A stretch of DNA of 64,000 nt from Chamaecrista fasciculata (Eukaryota; Streptophyta; Magnoliopsida; Fabales; Fabaceae). A program made the position numbers and the translations under genes. The notes beneath the pieces were generated by a model. The model did no database searches. It saw nothing but the letters and a program-made list of their open reading frames with translations, and was not told where the DNA came from. Below, piece by piece: positions 11,150 to 27,925 of the stretch; position 1 is the first letter of the stretch, and every line of letters begins with the position of its first letter. Location of the stretch: NCBI GenBank assembly GCA_003254925.1, contig QANZ01018265.1, positions 254,667 through 318,666 of the forward strand. The letters run 5' to 3'.

Positions 11150-12339
11150 TTGGAACTATAGTTTCTTGGTTTTTTTTAATGATATTCCCTTTATTTTTAT
11201 TTTACTTTTCCCCTTTCATGTAAAATTATTTTGTTTTCTCTTCTGTACAAGGGGAGGCAATGCCACCCAATGTTCCATCTGAACTTGTTCTCAGGTTTTA
11301 CAACTGCAATGAGAAAGTTAATTAGAGAAAATGGGAAATTCAGCATTTACTTTGCAATTAAACTCATGTTTGTAAAGATGCCATTATGCAATGAATTTAT
11401 ACACTCATGTTCCTCATTTACTGATTAGTTTTGTACCAGCAATAGCAGTACGGGTTTCTTCATTATGGTTTTCACAATCATTTCTTTAAAATCTTCAATC
11501 CAATTTAGATGATATTTGTAATTTGTAATGGATCACATCTCTCATTAGATTCCTGATCACACATTGGGAATCTGCAATGGTGTGGATCATTAAAGAATAT
11601 ATCTAGAGCTGGACAGGTAGGTCTAAACTAATTGTGAAACTTTTTACGTCTACTGACTAATGATTTTGTGAATTACCGTTTTATTCAGTTTGTAAGTAAT
11701 GAATAACTGTTTCTTCAGAAGTTTGTTCCATTTCCTTAGGTATAAAGGTGCTGTATGGCCATTGGTTCAGGAAGCAGTGCATATGAAAGAGAAAATACAT
11801 ATGACATATTGATCAGAATAGATACACATGGAATACCACAGCCATTGAGTGAGAAGACATAATGCATATATTTTAATTTAACTTTTTAAGAGTTGTTTCT
11901 TTCTCATGTTTTAACTAAAAGGAGCTTGATTGGGATAGATATGTTGAATCTTGCCTGCCATTTCATGAAATTATCTTGTGCCTTTTTGACATCGGTGGAT
12001 AGCACCACTGTCCTTGTCTCTTTCCTCTTATATTATTATATGAGTTTGATTCGCTTAATAATGCAAATATTATATATTGAAATGGTGCCTCCCCACCTAA
12101 TAAGTTGAGCCACAAATTATCTAATATACTTGTGCATGCATGATTAAACTTACACAAATGGTGCTTTCGTTGGCTGAGTTTCAGGATATGGGCCAATTGA
12201 AAATCTGACTAGTCTACATAAGCAAGGCTACTAATCTGCAGGTAAGCTTCTTCTCATGCTTATACCAATCACAGAGATATATTTTTTGTGTGTGAACCAT
12301 GGGTATCCCCTTCTATTTGTTCTAACGGTATAAACGAAG
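11150..12339. other. 3' flank of VPS9A
   Basis: Holds the presumed VPS9A 3'UTR (T-rich sequence directly after the stop) and then unassigned AT-rich DNA. Short frames at 11893-12108 and 11963-12196 overlap on opposite strands and show no recognisable motif. Confidence 0.4.
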
Positions 12340-12500
12340 AGTAATTCTATTCGAGCAAATAGGATCACATAGGAGGCAAAGCTCTCACAAACTATTTAAG
12401 TCTCGAATCCAAGATCCTTAGTTAACTTGTATCATCTCCTAACCAATTGATCCACGTACTTGATAGTACAGAGATATCTTTATCTCGGTTAAATAATCTA
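12340..12500 (-). repeat. Possible degenerate tRNA-derived SINE
   Basis: Read on the minus strand, TGGATCAATTGGTTAGGAG resembles an RNA polymerase III A box, and GGATTCGAGAC about 40 bases on resembles a B box. This layout is typical of plant SINEs. I found no clear A-tail or target duplication, so the call is weak. Confidence 0.3.
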
Positions 12501-15500
12501 AGCCACATGCAACAAAGCATATAGTGTCACAGACAGGCATGTCCTCCTGCTTGAAGACAATCTTTGATGATAGCTATGTTTTAAGTAGGTTCACTGGTTA
12601 GAGTAGATCCATGCCTATTTGGCTTTATTTTAGTGTACTTGATCAATTATTAATTATTATCTTTATGGTCACTTTCCTTTGGACATTCATTCGTCCTTTA
12701 TATAAAGAGTTCTCCACAGAACATCCCTTTGTTCTGTTGTGTACTTTTCTACTTTCTTTGGGGACACAGTCCACTCAAGTTTAGGTCCTTCCTATGCCTT
12801 CAAAATTGATGAATATCAATGTAGATTCGTGACTGGGTGCTTGTGGGTGTTTTGGAAAAAGTTGCTTCCAGAAGCGAATTTCTATTGCTTCTTCCTAAAG
12901 TCATACAGCTATGATTTCAAGAAGCTACGGAGGGAAGATGAATAAAGACATGAAGTTGATACGTGACTAAAATACACAAATAATTAGGTGCTTGGAAAAT
13001 GGCAAGACCCTGAAGTAATTTTTTTTTGGGGGGTAAAGTGAATAAAATTTAGAGAAAGACATTGAAGAGTGAAATGAAAATGTGTGGATCTCTTATACTT
13101 AAAATTATTTTATATTAAAAATTTTATCTTTATCTCAAAACTTTACTAACTTCACCCAAATTACACTTTAGAGGATCTTATTTGGCCTCTAACTCTGCAC
13201 CTTCATGTTGTCAATTTTGTTTTGCTCTATAAAAGATGTGTGATTTGGGTTCTTTTTTCAGTGTCTTTGATAAAAAATTACATGTTATTTATTGTGGAAC
13301 AATATTGAAAACTGTCAATTTCCTTTCGTTTCCTATTGTCCGAAGGGATTTTTTGAGCTTTACAATTCAAATTACAAAATTGTCCAAGTTGAATGTTCCA
13401 ACCCTGTAACAAAAGTTTAGGAATTGAATTGTTTCATCCGAATGTTTTCCTATTTTCTTTTTAAGAAAAAACATACCCTAACTTTCATATATGAATTAAT
13501 TAAAAAGATTAAAGGCCCATCCAATCCATCACATGAGTAACATTCATGGCGTGTCGGCCGCACCGTATATGCATTCATACTTCCTAATCAATTTTCTTTA
13601 CACGTGATATGCATGTGATAGGTTCCCCATTTATTTTCTTCATATATCTCGTACTGATCACTACCGACCAACAATTTCACCTCTTTTTTCTTTTTTTAAA
13701 AAATTGATTCACATAACAAGTTTTGATAAATATTATTTTATAAATAATTAATTATTTAAACTATTACTTTATCAATTGGCTATATATGATGTTATTTTTA
13801 CTATCATTACTAGTTATATAAAAAAATTATCAACGTATGCTTATTTTATTGATGATTACTTTTATATTAAGAATATGAAGTGATATACTAAAGACTGGTC
13901 TCTTTTAGAGGGTCACTTTTATAATTCTTGTTTTGCAGGTCTCCTTTTCAATATCTCTACTCAACTCTTACTCATTCGATAATTAAAGTAAGGTCCTTAA
14001 TTATTTTGGTTTATTATACGAAATCTCAGGTTAGTTTATATTCTTACTGTTTTTACTGAATTACTTGAACACTGATTTTTTGTACATTAATTAGTTTGAG
14101 GAACCTGGATGGGAAAAGGTTAGATGAATTTGAGTGGGAAAGGATACGAGAGAAGTAAAGACAAGAAAATTGAGTATCGCAAATACTTTCATGATGCATC
14201 GTCTATTAATTTATTAAATATTTTTTGAATCAGACAATGGCACTTGAATACTTGGATCAAGAGTATATATAATAGTTAAAACCTTCTTTCCTCGAAGTTT
14301 ATACATAATAATTTATAATTTAGTTGGGTAACAAATAATTGCTTAGTTTTTCAAAGGTAGAAGAAGTCAACTTCTATTTGTATACAATAAGTTAAACAAG
14401 TAGTACCTTCTGTTATCGATCGAAATAACCTCGAAATTAAAATCGTGCTTTTATTAGTTTCAAACTCTTCATACAAACGTAAATTTTGGTGTTAGTTTTG
14501 TTTGATCGTCAAATAAGACTTGGAATTCTTTCTTCATTATAATCACTGATTTATTTGTTTATTACAATAATTTATAATTTTCAGATTCTTTATAATAACG
14601 TTCCATCCACACGTTAATTTAAAAGAACATTAATATGGTAAGAGAAACAGTCAGAAAATTATAAACTACAAAGAAATTCAAACGACAAAATAAAATATTT
14701 TATCAACTTGAGTATTATAATGGTAAAACAGATTTCGGTGGCAATATTAATTAATCTAATTAAAAACCCTAATACGTTGCCTCATAAAACTAAAAAATTG
14801 CGTAATGGTGATGCCAAGATGAGTTGAAAGGAAGGGAATGGCAGAAGATATAAAGATTAAAGACAAACACAGTGAATTGATTATATTTGATCTAATCATA
14901 GCAGTTTACTTGATAAAATATGCGTTATAATAATGACTTCCCCTTATTATTGGGTTCTTGGTGAACGTGGCTCTACTTCATAATTTTTGTTGCCCTTATT
15001 CATCATGATCTCTTTTGTTTTGACCCTCTCACTTATCTTAAACAATTCTCACAAATTCTAATGCAAGTAAATACAATGCTAGGGTGTTTAAATTTAATTC
15101 TATCCGAATCCAATTGATCTAATTAAATGGGTTTGATCGATTTTCATATGACATTCAAGGTCTTGCAAATTAAACCTAAACTTATTAAATGGACTAAATT
15201 TAAACAAAACTTAATTAAATATATTATATATTTTAATATATATAACATTATATATACATATTTAATATTAATGAGTTCTTATTTATATAAAAAAATAATA
15301 GTCTTGTGATCTTGGTTTGATGTTTTGTTTGTCATAAGAGAAAAATTGGTATTTAATTCTTGAATTTATATCAAATCGATAAATTAATTATTGAATAATT
15401 GAAATATACGATTTGATTCTTAAATTGAAATTGATTTTATATTTTTTGTCCTTAAATTTATTAAAAAAAAATGTATCTTTTAGTCATTAAATTTGTATTT

Positions 15501-16850
15501 GTTGTTCTTTGAGTTTAATTTATGAATTAAATTGTTGACCATTATAATATTTTAGGAATTAGTCCATTGATTCGATACAAATTTAGAAATTAAAAGATAA
15601 ATTATTCTAATTATTGTAAGTAAACTGAAATTTGATTAATTTTATATTAATTAAAAAGAAATCACTTTTTTTTTTAAAAAAAAGGTATAGATAAAATCAA
15701 TCATATGACCCCAATTTGGGTTTATTGGCCCCTTTTTTAAAGGAAGCATGAATATTTTTTTGTTTATCTGTTTTAACAAATGAAGAATAATTTTATTCGA
15801 TTCGAATAAGATAACAAGAGTGATATAATTTTCAAATTATATATTTAACACAATTACAAATTTTTGGTTAAGTTGAATTATCTCCAACAAGTCTCCATTA
15901 AACCTTTTTTAATTGTATAGATAGAAGAAAATCTCATGTGAGTTGAGTTCTTAAAACTCACAAGGTTAGGATATCTTTTAAGATTCTATGAGTGTTTATA
16001 AAAGTATTTATAGATTATCTATCAAAAAAACTCTTACATCGATGAGGGAATAGAATTCACGGCCTTGTAGATTATGAGTCAACTCCTTATCAACTCGACT
16101 AATGATATTTTTTATAATTGTCCTGGTAAATTGATTTCATCAAACAAAATATTTAAATGAATTGAAACTGTGAACACCCTAAAATCATGAATGACTGTGA
16201 GCTTTGAATTAGTGTTCTAACACCACAAACTGTAACAGCACGACAGCTCACTCAATGTGAATGTAATTATTAGCCTAAACTATCCTAATTTACGTTGAGA
16301 CCATATTTCATGTTTTTATTGTATAGCATACATTTTTTAGTATAATAAAATATATGGCAACGTTTACAGAAATTTGGGTGCAAGTACCTACAAACTGTTA
16401 GCTTTGAATTTGTGGTCTATAATTCAAAACATATTGTAATTTGCAACTGAAGGACAAGTCCCAGTGAGTGATGGAGAAAACTTCAGTGCTAATAACTTAA
16501 TTTTCAAAAATCTAATTTATATTATTTCATTCAAATTATAGAGCTAATATATTTTAATTATCTTGTCCCTATTTTCTATTGAATATATTTAAGAGCATTA
16601 TTTTTATAGTGTTTAAGAATTAAAATATGTAATCTAAATTTTCAAAGATTGAAATATCAACTTATGTGTACTAAATTAAAAAATTATTAATAATGGTTCT
16701 CTGGATCAGCAGAAAAAAGAAGAAAGCAAGAAGGCAATTAGTAACCAAAGTGGATTAAGGGGAGACAAGGGTTTGGTCAACCTATGATTTTTACGGTAGC
16801 GTGTGTAATTTAGCATGATAATCAGCTTGGTTTAAGATCCAGATCTCAAC
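12501..16850. other. Gene-free AT-rich DNA upstream of the 17.3-kb gene
   Basis: More than 4 kb without a convincing gene. Short frames at 12739-12945 and 15127-15309 lack conserved motifs. At about 15340-15660 both strands carry ATTTGATTC/ATTAGTCC-type phrases similar to decayed MULE-like ends elsewhere in the window. At about 16030-16110 the minus strand has a weak SINE-like A/B box arrangement. A (CA)n/(GA)n microsatellite lies at about 16852-16871. Confidence 0.4.
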
Positions 16851-17022
16851 TCACACACACACAAAGAGAGAGTTTTTCTCAATTAGTTTTTTGTTTTTTG
16901 TTTTTTTTTTGGGTATTTTAAGAGTTTAATATATCAGAGAGACAAGGTTCACTGTTTGATGCATGAGCCAGTCTTCCTGGAGGCTCCTTCTCTTGTCTCC
17001 AATGTCGGTTTTTTTTATTTTA

Positions 17023-17113
17023 TTTAATTTATTTTTTTAAAAAAATGTTATTTATTATATCTTTACANTTAATTTATTTTTTAAAAAAATGTTATTTATT
17101 ATATCTTTACATT
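17023..17113 (+). repeat. About 45-bp duplication on either side of an unresolved base
   Basis: The segment ATTTATTTTTTTAAAAAAAT...ATCTTTACA occurs twice, once immediately before and once immediately after the N at 17068. It lies about 170 bases upstream of the next gene. The copies look the same apart from a one-base difference in a T run. It may be an assembly artefact (see findings). Confidence 0.7.
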
Positions 17114-17282
17114 TCTAAAACAGGATTAACTTAAAGCCAAGCCAAAAGATCACAGTCTCACATATTCACAGTAAGTAAGTCTCACACTCACATTCACATC
17201 CTCATTCTTCATCTCTCACCTAACCATCTTCATCTCTTCTCTCTATCTCTCTCTTTTCTTTTCATAACTGAAATTAAGAGAA

Positions 17283-17873
17283 ATGGGTTATGAACATCAC
17301 CATCATCATCAGAAACTTCATATCAACGAAAAATCCACATTCCTGCCGATGCTCTGTTCAAGGCCATCCATCAAAGACGGCAGTGTTCCACGGTGGCGGG
17401 ACCCGCCGGCGTCTCTCTCCGACGACCCTTTGTCGCCGAGAATCGGATGCATGGGTCAAGTCAAAAGGAACAACAAAATCACTGGATTTCCTTCCACCAA
17501 AAGCACCACTTCCTCCTCTTCCTTCATTATCTCCCCTGCTTTTGTCAAATACTCAAAGCTTAAAAAACTCTTCTCCGGCAAAAACTTGACCGCCGCCGCC
17601 GCCGTGAGTGGTTCTACTACTACCTGTGGAAGGAGGGTTCAAGTGAGCAATACTAGAAAGTGTAGAAATGAGAATGGTGCTTCTGTGACAGTGAGCATTG
17701 AGAATATGGATCCTCCATTGCCGGTGATCAAGAAAGTACCCAAGAAAATTGAGGAAGAAAGCCAAATCGATAGTCTTTGGAAAAGGAGGTCCAATGGGGT
17801 TGCATTGAAAAGTTTGCAGCTTCAACAGATTCATCAACCAAGGCATCGTCTTCTTCAACCCACAAGCGTTTGA
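17283..17873 (+). CDS. Small basic plant-specific protein, function unknown
   Basis: A 196-residue protein from a single exon. It opens with a histidine run (residues 5-9). It has a compact conserved-looking block at about 24-71: LCSRPSIKDG, PRWRDPP, and DPLSPRIGCMGQVKR, followed by NKITGFP. A Ser/Thr-rich segment (72-83), a basic KYSKLKKLFSGKN stretch, an alanine run and a C-terminal block with IDSLWKRRSNGVALKSLQL follow. I recognise the GCMGQVKR block from plant proteins that databases often label syringolide-induced protein 14-1-1-like, whose function is not established; that link is from memory. There is no signal peptide or membrane helix. The leader upstream (17170-17280) is strongly C/T-rich, as is common for plant 5'UTRs. 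The ATG is the first in frame after that leader. The 3' neighbour HAM is convergent. Confidence 0.85.
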   Translation: MGYEHHHHHQKLHINEKSTFLPMLCSRPSIKDGSVPRWRDPPASLSDDPLSPRIGCMGQVKRNNKITGFPSTKSTTSSSSFIISPAFVKYSKLKKLFSGKNLTAAAAVSGSTTTCGRRVQVSNTRKCRNENGASVTVSIENMDPPLPVIKKVPKKIEEESQIDSLWKRRSNGVALKSLQLQQIHQPRHRLLQPTSV

Positions 17874-19451
17874 TCACAAAATCTTTGAGCTGGAAATCCA
17901 GGGGTGAGAAAGTTGAAAACTTTTTTTATTATTTTTATTTTTTTTAAGGGAGGGGGGAGAATTTTAGTGTAAGATAATGTAAATGATTATATAAATATTT
18001 TTTATTGGCTTCCAATTCCTTATGTGTTTGGGATCGATGGATCACCAAAACTGACCAGAAGTCCAGAAAACTTGCTCAGCATTTTTTTTTTGGGTACTTA
18101 GCATGTATCCCCATTTATCCGTTTAATCATGTTTATTAACCACGTAGACAAAGACTAATTTCGAGTCGGATAAGACTATAAAATTGACAAAAGTCTTCAA
18201 CAAAATGATAAAAACTTGCCCAAATTTGAAATGAGGAAATTGCTGTGTCGTAGGAGAAGGTAGAACAGTGGGAAAATAGTTCAAGCTAGAAACAATTTTA
18301 TAATTATAGATAACACCTGACGAAACATGAGAGTCTGCATTTCCACATGGTTTTAATAGCCAAATAAATCATATAAAATCTGTCAGTCTAAAGTGAATGA
18401 GGGTGGTTGAGGAAAACCAAGATTAGGATAGGGCTTAAGTCAAGAACGTCGGGCTATAGAAAAATAAGTTTTTAATGAAACGATGAAACGTCAACCACGA
18501 TCAGCCATGTAACACATACCATACGTTAAAGGGAAATGGATAGGCAAGTCTTCAATAACGGCTGTACAACAAGGTCAAGGATTATTCATGTCAGATATTA
18601 GTTCTCATATTGAGGATTTTAGTCATGGGTGGCACAAGTTTAAACAAGTACGAAAGGTTGCGATGTCGACCAGTTTCAATGGCAGAGATAAAGGGCCAAA
18701 TTGCTTTCCAATAATGAATATAGTAAACCAGAAAATATAATATAATAATGTGTAGTTGCAAGGTATTGTCCCTTGTAATTTCAAGTGTTTAAGCCAGAAG
18801 TTTCTGATGGTTGGAAAATAAATGGCGGAAGTCTACATGAATTTCAGTTGTTGTTAAGTCTACATGAATTTCAAGTGGGATGAAGAGTATAATAAAGCTT
18901 TCTCAGTGATTAATCCAAAACCGAGTGTTGGTTAGAATGATAAATAGTTTGGTAATTCTTAAACAAAATCTAGATTTTGTGAATATAATAATTAAAAAAT
19001 TCTCCTATCATTCAAAACAAATCAAATTAATCGACAGAAAATTTTAAAATCCAACAGGGATCAGGATATAAATCCGATAGTCCGAATTTGTATCCAACAT
19101 CTTTACTTACACACCTGACTACCGGTTTGAGGAAAGACTTTTCTCCACAGTTATTTACATAATATGGCATGTACATATACGGTGGTATAAAATCTATCCT
19201 GGTATTATTACATTTACCAACCATAGGTTCATTTACCAACCATAGGTTCATTGTTTCAATTTGGCCACCAATTGGGATTCACAAAGACCTATTAAACCTT
19301 TTCTTTTTTTTTTTATTATATTACACGAACGGTTTCTTTGATGTCAACTAACTAAAATTTATAACCTATAATCTGATCTATACAAATGAGTTATGTCAGA
19401 CTAAGCTTCTGTGACGGATATGTAACTATTGAAAGCGTATTGTCTAAAGTG
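17874..19451. other. Convergent intergenic space
   Basis: Contains the 3'UTR of the 17.3-kb gene and then unassigned DNA. Short direct duplications are visible: a 21-base unit (ATTTACCAACCATAGGTTC) twice at 19211-19250, and AGTCTACATGAATTTCA twice at about 18830-18875. No gene is supported. Confidence 0.45.
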
Positions 19452-19573
19452 TATGTTGGTGCAGTTTAGAGAGAGAGAAAGTGTATGCCAATGAAATAAT
19501 AGTGTGAAGAATCCACACTTTATCTCTGTATCTCTTTCTATCTCTCTCTAAACTGCATTAAATGCACCAACAC
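19452..19573. repeat. Hairpin-forming inverted repeat near the 3' end of HAM
   Basis: The left arm (TGTTGGTGCAGTTTAGAGAG...) and right arm (CTCTCTCTAAACTGCATT...TGCACCAACA) are inverted copies. The right arm has about nine extra bases, and about 50 bases separate the arms. The right arm ends 28 bases downstream of the HAM stop codon, so the hairpin very likely lies in the HAM 3'UTR. It could be a small MITE. Confidence 0.65.
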
Positions 19574-19600
19574 ACATTAGGGGATCTAAATCTGGAACTA

Positions 19601-24824
<5,224 letters not shown>

Positions 24825-25084
24825 GTTCTAAACAGGCCTTGAAATTTTGGGCAGTGTAATATACGTATTTGTAAACTTGTACTTGATGATTTTTTAGCAA
24901 AAAAAAAAAAAGTACTTGGTNAAAAAAAAAAAGAAACGTACTTGGTGGTTCTTTTTGGACGTTTTTGATAACAAAAAGTTTACTCAGTGGGCTAAGCATA
25001 TGGGCCTGATATGAGTACTCCGCATGTCTGTGTTAGAGATTTTTATAATTTTTTGTTCGAAATGTATTTTTATACTTTTTTTTA
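24825..25084. other. HAM promoter region
   Basis: The 5' flank of HAM. It includes an N at about 24921 inside an A-rich stretch, with GTACTTGGT on both sides. The phrase from about 24980 to 25080 (TTACTCAGTGGGCTAAGC, GGGCCTGATATG) recurs in diverged form at about 27585-27690. Confidence 0.45.
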
Positions 25085-25912
25085 ATTTTTAAACATGTCT
25101 CCTATCTCTCTGCTAGGGTTTGTTCATGAGATCTCTCTTGCTCCTTTGAGGGGTTGTTGGTCGGCGTCCTTCATGGTGCCTCTGGCGGCGGCTTCGACTT
25201 CATCTTCGGCGGCGGCTTCAGTGGTGGCACCGACGACGACTTCGGCGACGGCTCCGGCTTAGTACCAACGGTCCCTCCTTTTCTCTTTTTTCTGTTTTTT
25301 ATGTTTTCTGGTTTTGGATGGTGGTGGAACGGTAAGGGGGAGGTTTGGAGAGGCGTTTCATTCTGTGTACCATTTTGGTGACATGTTTGAAACCTCTCAC
25401 TCTCTCCTTTAGTTTTCCACACCATTTAGTCCTCTTTCCACTAGGGAAGGTTTTCTATTTTCTGTTTGTTTGTTTTCTGCGTTTTGTTGGAACAAATTTC
25501 CTCCAGATCTACAGCTTTTGAAGAAGACTCTTAAAGATCCTCTCAAGTTTGATTAGAGAGTTTGGGCTTAATGATTTTTTTCTTCTTCTTTGTTGTATGT
25601 TTGGCTGAGATTTGTTTTGGTTTTTGTTTGGGTAGTTTAATTTCTTCAACCCTTGTGTGTTGTTTGGGTGAAATTTTATTACCTACAAGTTGTGTGAAGT
25701 TCGTCCTCTGCCAGCGTTCGGTGTCGGTTCTTGCTGCCATCTGGTGTGTTGTCGGGTTGGTATATCTTCATGGAGGCGCTGGTTCATGATGTTCTAGGGA
25801 GTTTAGGGTTGTGTTTTTAGGTTTATTTGTTCCCTTGGTGGACTCCCTTTTCTTTCATCCTTTATTGGATCGGACCTTGTATCTTCATCTTGATGAATGA
25901 CCAAAAAAAAAT
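25085..25912 (+). repeat. GC-rich retroposon-like segment ending in a short A-tail
   Basis: A block much richer in GC than its surroundings, with many GGCGGC and TCGGCG units at 25170-25260. It ends in TCTTGATGAATGACC followed by nine A residues at about 25904-25912. An end of this form is typical of plant non-LTR retroposons. The frames at 25154-25381 (plus) and 25171-25425 (minus) are low-complexity translations of the same DNA and not credible genes. I found no reverse transcriptase and no target duplication. Confidence 0.4.
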
Positions 25913-26454
25913 ATATCAAGGCAAATAGTTGTTGTTGTAATTTTTAGGAATATTATTTGTATTTTACATTATATTTTTTGTTATGACAATTTATTTAAAA
26001 TATTGCCCTTCAAATTTGGTATTGATTTTAAGATATTTGGTTAAGATTTTTAGATATTTTAAATTTATGTACTCCTTCATATAATAGAGTATTTAATAAT
26101 TGAATATCATATGAGTTCCTTATCAAGTATCATAAATGAAGTATGAAGTTGTAAAAAAATAAAAACTAAAGTAATTATATATATAGATGTATATTTAGGA
26201 TTTTGGCTAAAATTTAAGATCTATAATATAAATACTTGTAAGTTTTAAAAGTCAATAAAAAAAATCTTAAATTTTCAATTTCTATTATTTAAAATTTTTT
26301 AGTTTTAAAAATTAATAAATAAATCTCTTCATATTTTAAATAAATTGACGGACAATTATGGACTTTTGAAAAAATGAGACTCTAAAAATGTTAAGTGATT
26401 AAAGTAAAAAAAATTGAAAAAAAATGTGTTTGTGAATTATTTTAAAAATAGACA
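25913..26454. other. AT-rich intergenic DNA, nothing recognised
   Basis: Low-complexity A/T sequence with short phrases (AATAAATAAATC, TTAAATTTTT). No gene or bounded element could be supported. Confidence 0.4.
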
Positions 26455-27320
26455 ATATATATAGTTTTGCTTAGTATATTTTACTGCTCGTGAAGTTATG
26501 GTATCAGAGCATAGGGTATCAATATTATTTTTGAAGAAATAGAGAGAACGATTAATGCTGAAGAAATCCAATGGACATATTATGCAAGTCCAAACACCTG
26601 TATATATTCTGTTGGAAATAATAGTAAGAATGCGGGATTATTCAAAGTATGGACTGAGAAAATCAAGAATAACAAGATGCATAACTCCGAGTATTCCAAG
26701 ATGAGTATTTTCCAGGTAATAAAAGAATATGAGGGCCATAATTGTAAATATTGTGCCCATAATCCAAAGAAAAAACAAGATTATGAAGAACTCGAGATAG
26801 ATGAAGATTTGATCTGAAAGAAGAAAAAGATAAAGCTCAGCAAATAGAATCATGGAAAAAGCAGATAGAATCATGAAAAGAAGACAAATGAGTACATGAA
26901 AATAGTGCAAGTAGTACGTGAACAGTATAAGTGCTAAATGTAAAGATAAGATAAAAGACACGTGTAATATGTAAAGAGTATGAGTGGTAAATATAAGGGA
27001 CATGTGTAATATATAAATAGTATAAGTAGTACATGTAATGGACATGTGTCCAAGAGTGGTAAATAAGTATGGCCAAAAAAGTCATAAAGTAACCAAGGTC
27101 GTGTAGAAAGTATCTAGGGTTTGTAAAATAAGTGTGTAAAAGTAACTAGGGTTATATGTAATGTCTATAGAAGTGGGTGAAATTCATGATGAAAGACACA
27201 CCACACTAGTTTTGTAATATTTGTTTTGTGAAATATAAGAGTATTTTCCATCACTCTCTTGTCTTACTCTCTTACTCTCAAAAACTTGCATGATAAACAC
27301 CTTAAAGCATGGATAACTCA
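26455..27320 (+). mobile_element. LTR-retrotransposon remnant with initiator tRNA-Met primer-binding site
   Basis: TGGTATCAGAGC at 26499-26510 is the exact 12-base complement of the 3' end of plant initiator tRNA-Met, the usual primer of plant LTR retroelements. Downstream, 27170-27320 (GTGAAATATAAGAGTATTTTCCATCA and following) resembles the 3' part of an LTR. Between them lie degenerate repeats of a GTAATATGTAAAGAGTATGAGTGG type (26930-27065). The 43 bases just before the primer site recur at about 27700-27746. No gag-pol coding survives. The element borders are not resolved. Confidence 0.45.
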
Positions 27321-27434
27321 GGTATGAAAGGCTAACTTTCTTATTAAGATCAAGAGGTAGTATTATAATATTTCCTTATATTCAAATGTTCCAGCTGTGA
27401 TTTTATTACAGTAATAATTACTAAGTTGAAACTA

Positions 27435-27925
27435 TGATTATATATTATTTGTGATACATATCTAGCTACGTCTCTAGTAGGAAACGAAAGAAGGCTGTGC
27501 TAGAATAAGTTGAAAGAAGAGGGTCAAGATCATTTGATGATTTTATAAAAAACCTCAGTATGAAAGAGCCCTCGATCAAAAATTTTTACTTAGTGGGATA
27601 AGCCTACGGGCCTGATATGTCCACCGGCACGTACCAAAGATTTCTATAATCTTTTTTTTTTCAAAATTTATTTTTAAACATTCCCACCATTTTNTGACCA
27701 ATATATATATAGTTTTGCTTAGTATATATTAGTGATGGTGAAGTTATAAAAAAAAATGCCTTGAGAAAAAGTAGAAGTTAAAGTTATGATTATATATTAT
27801 CTGTCATATGCATATCTAGTCACGCCTCTGGTAGAAAACGAAAGAAGGTTGTACTGGAATAAATTGAAGGAAGAGGGTCAAGATCGTTTGATGATCTTAT
27901 AAAAACTTCAGTATGAAAGAAGACC
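27435..27925 (+). repeat. Diverged direct duplication of about 135 bp
   Basis: The stretch starting GATTATATATTATTTGTGAT at about 27436 (with GAAACGAAAGAAGG and GAGGGTCAAGATCATTTGATGA) is repeated from about 27787 with roughly one change in ten bases. The spacer includes the N at 27694 and a copy of the phrase family found near 24980. It belongs to the same old retroelement debris as the preceding feature. Confidence 0.65.

Noticed and set aside
25154..25425. Gly-rich (plus) and Pro/Lys-rich (minus) frames in the GC-rich block
   Set aside because: Both are translations of the same low-complexity GC-rich DNA; neither has a domain, splice context or conserved residues.
26638..27045. 135-residue hydrophobic minus-strand frame
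   Set aside because: It is made of degenerate DNA repeats read as YITHVLYI-like peptides; the region is retroelement debris.
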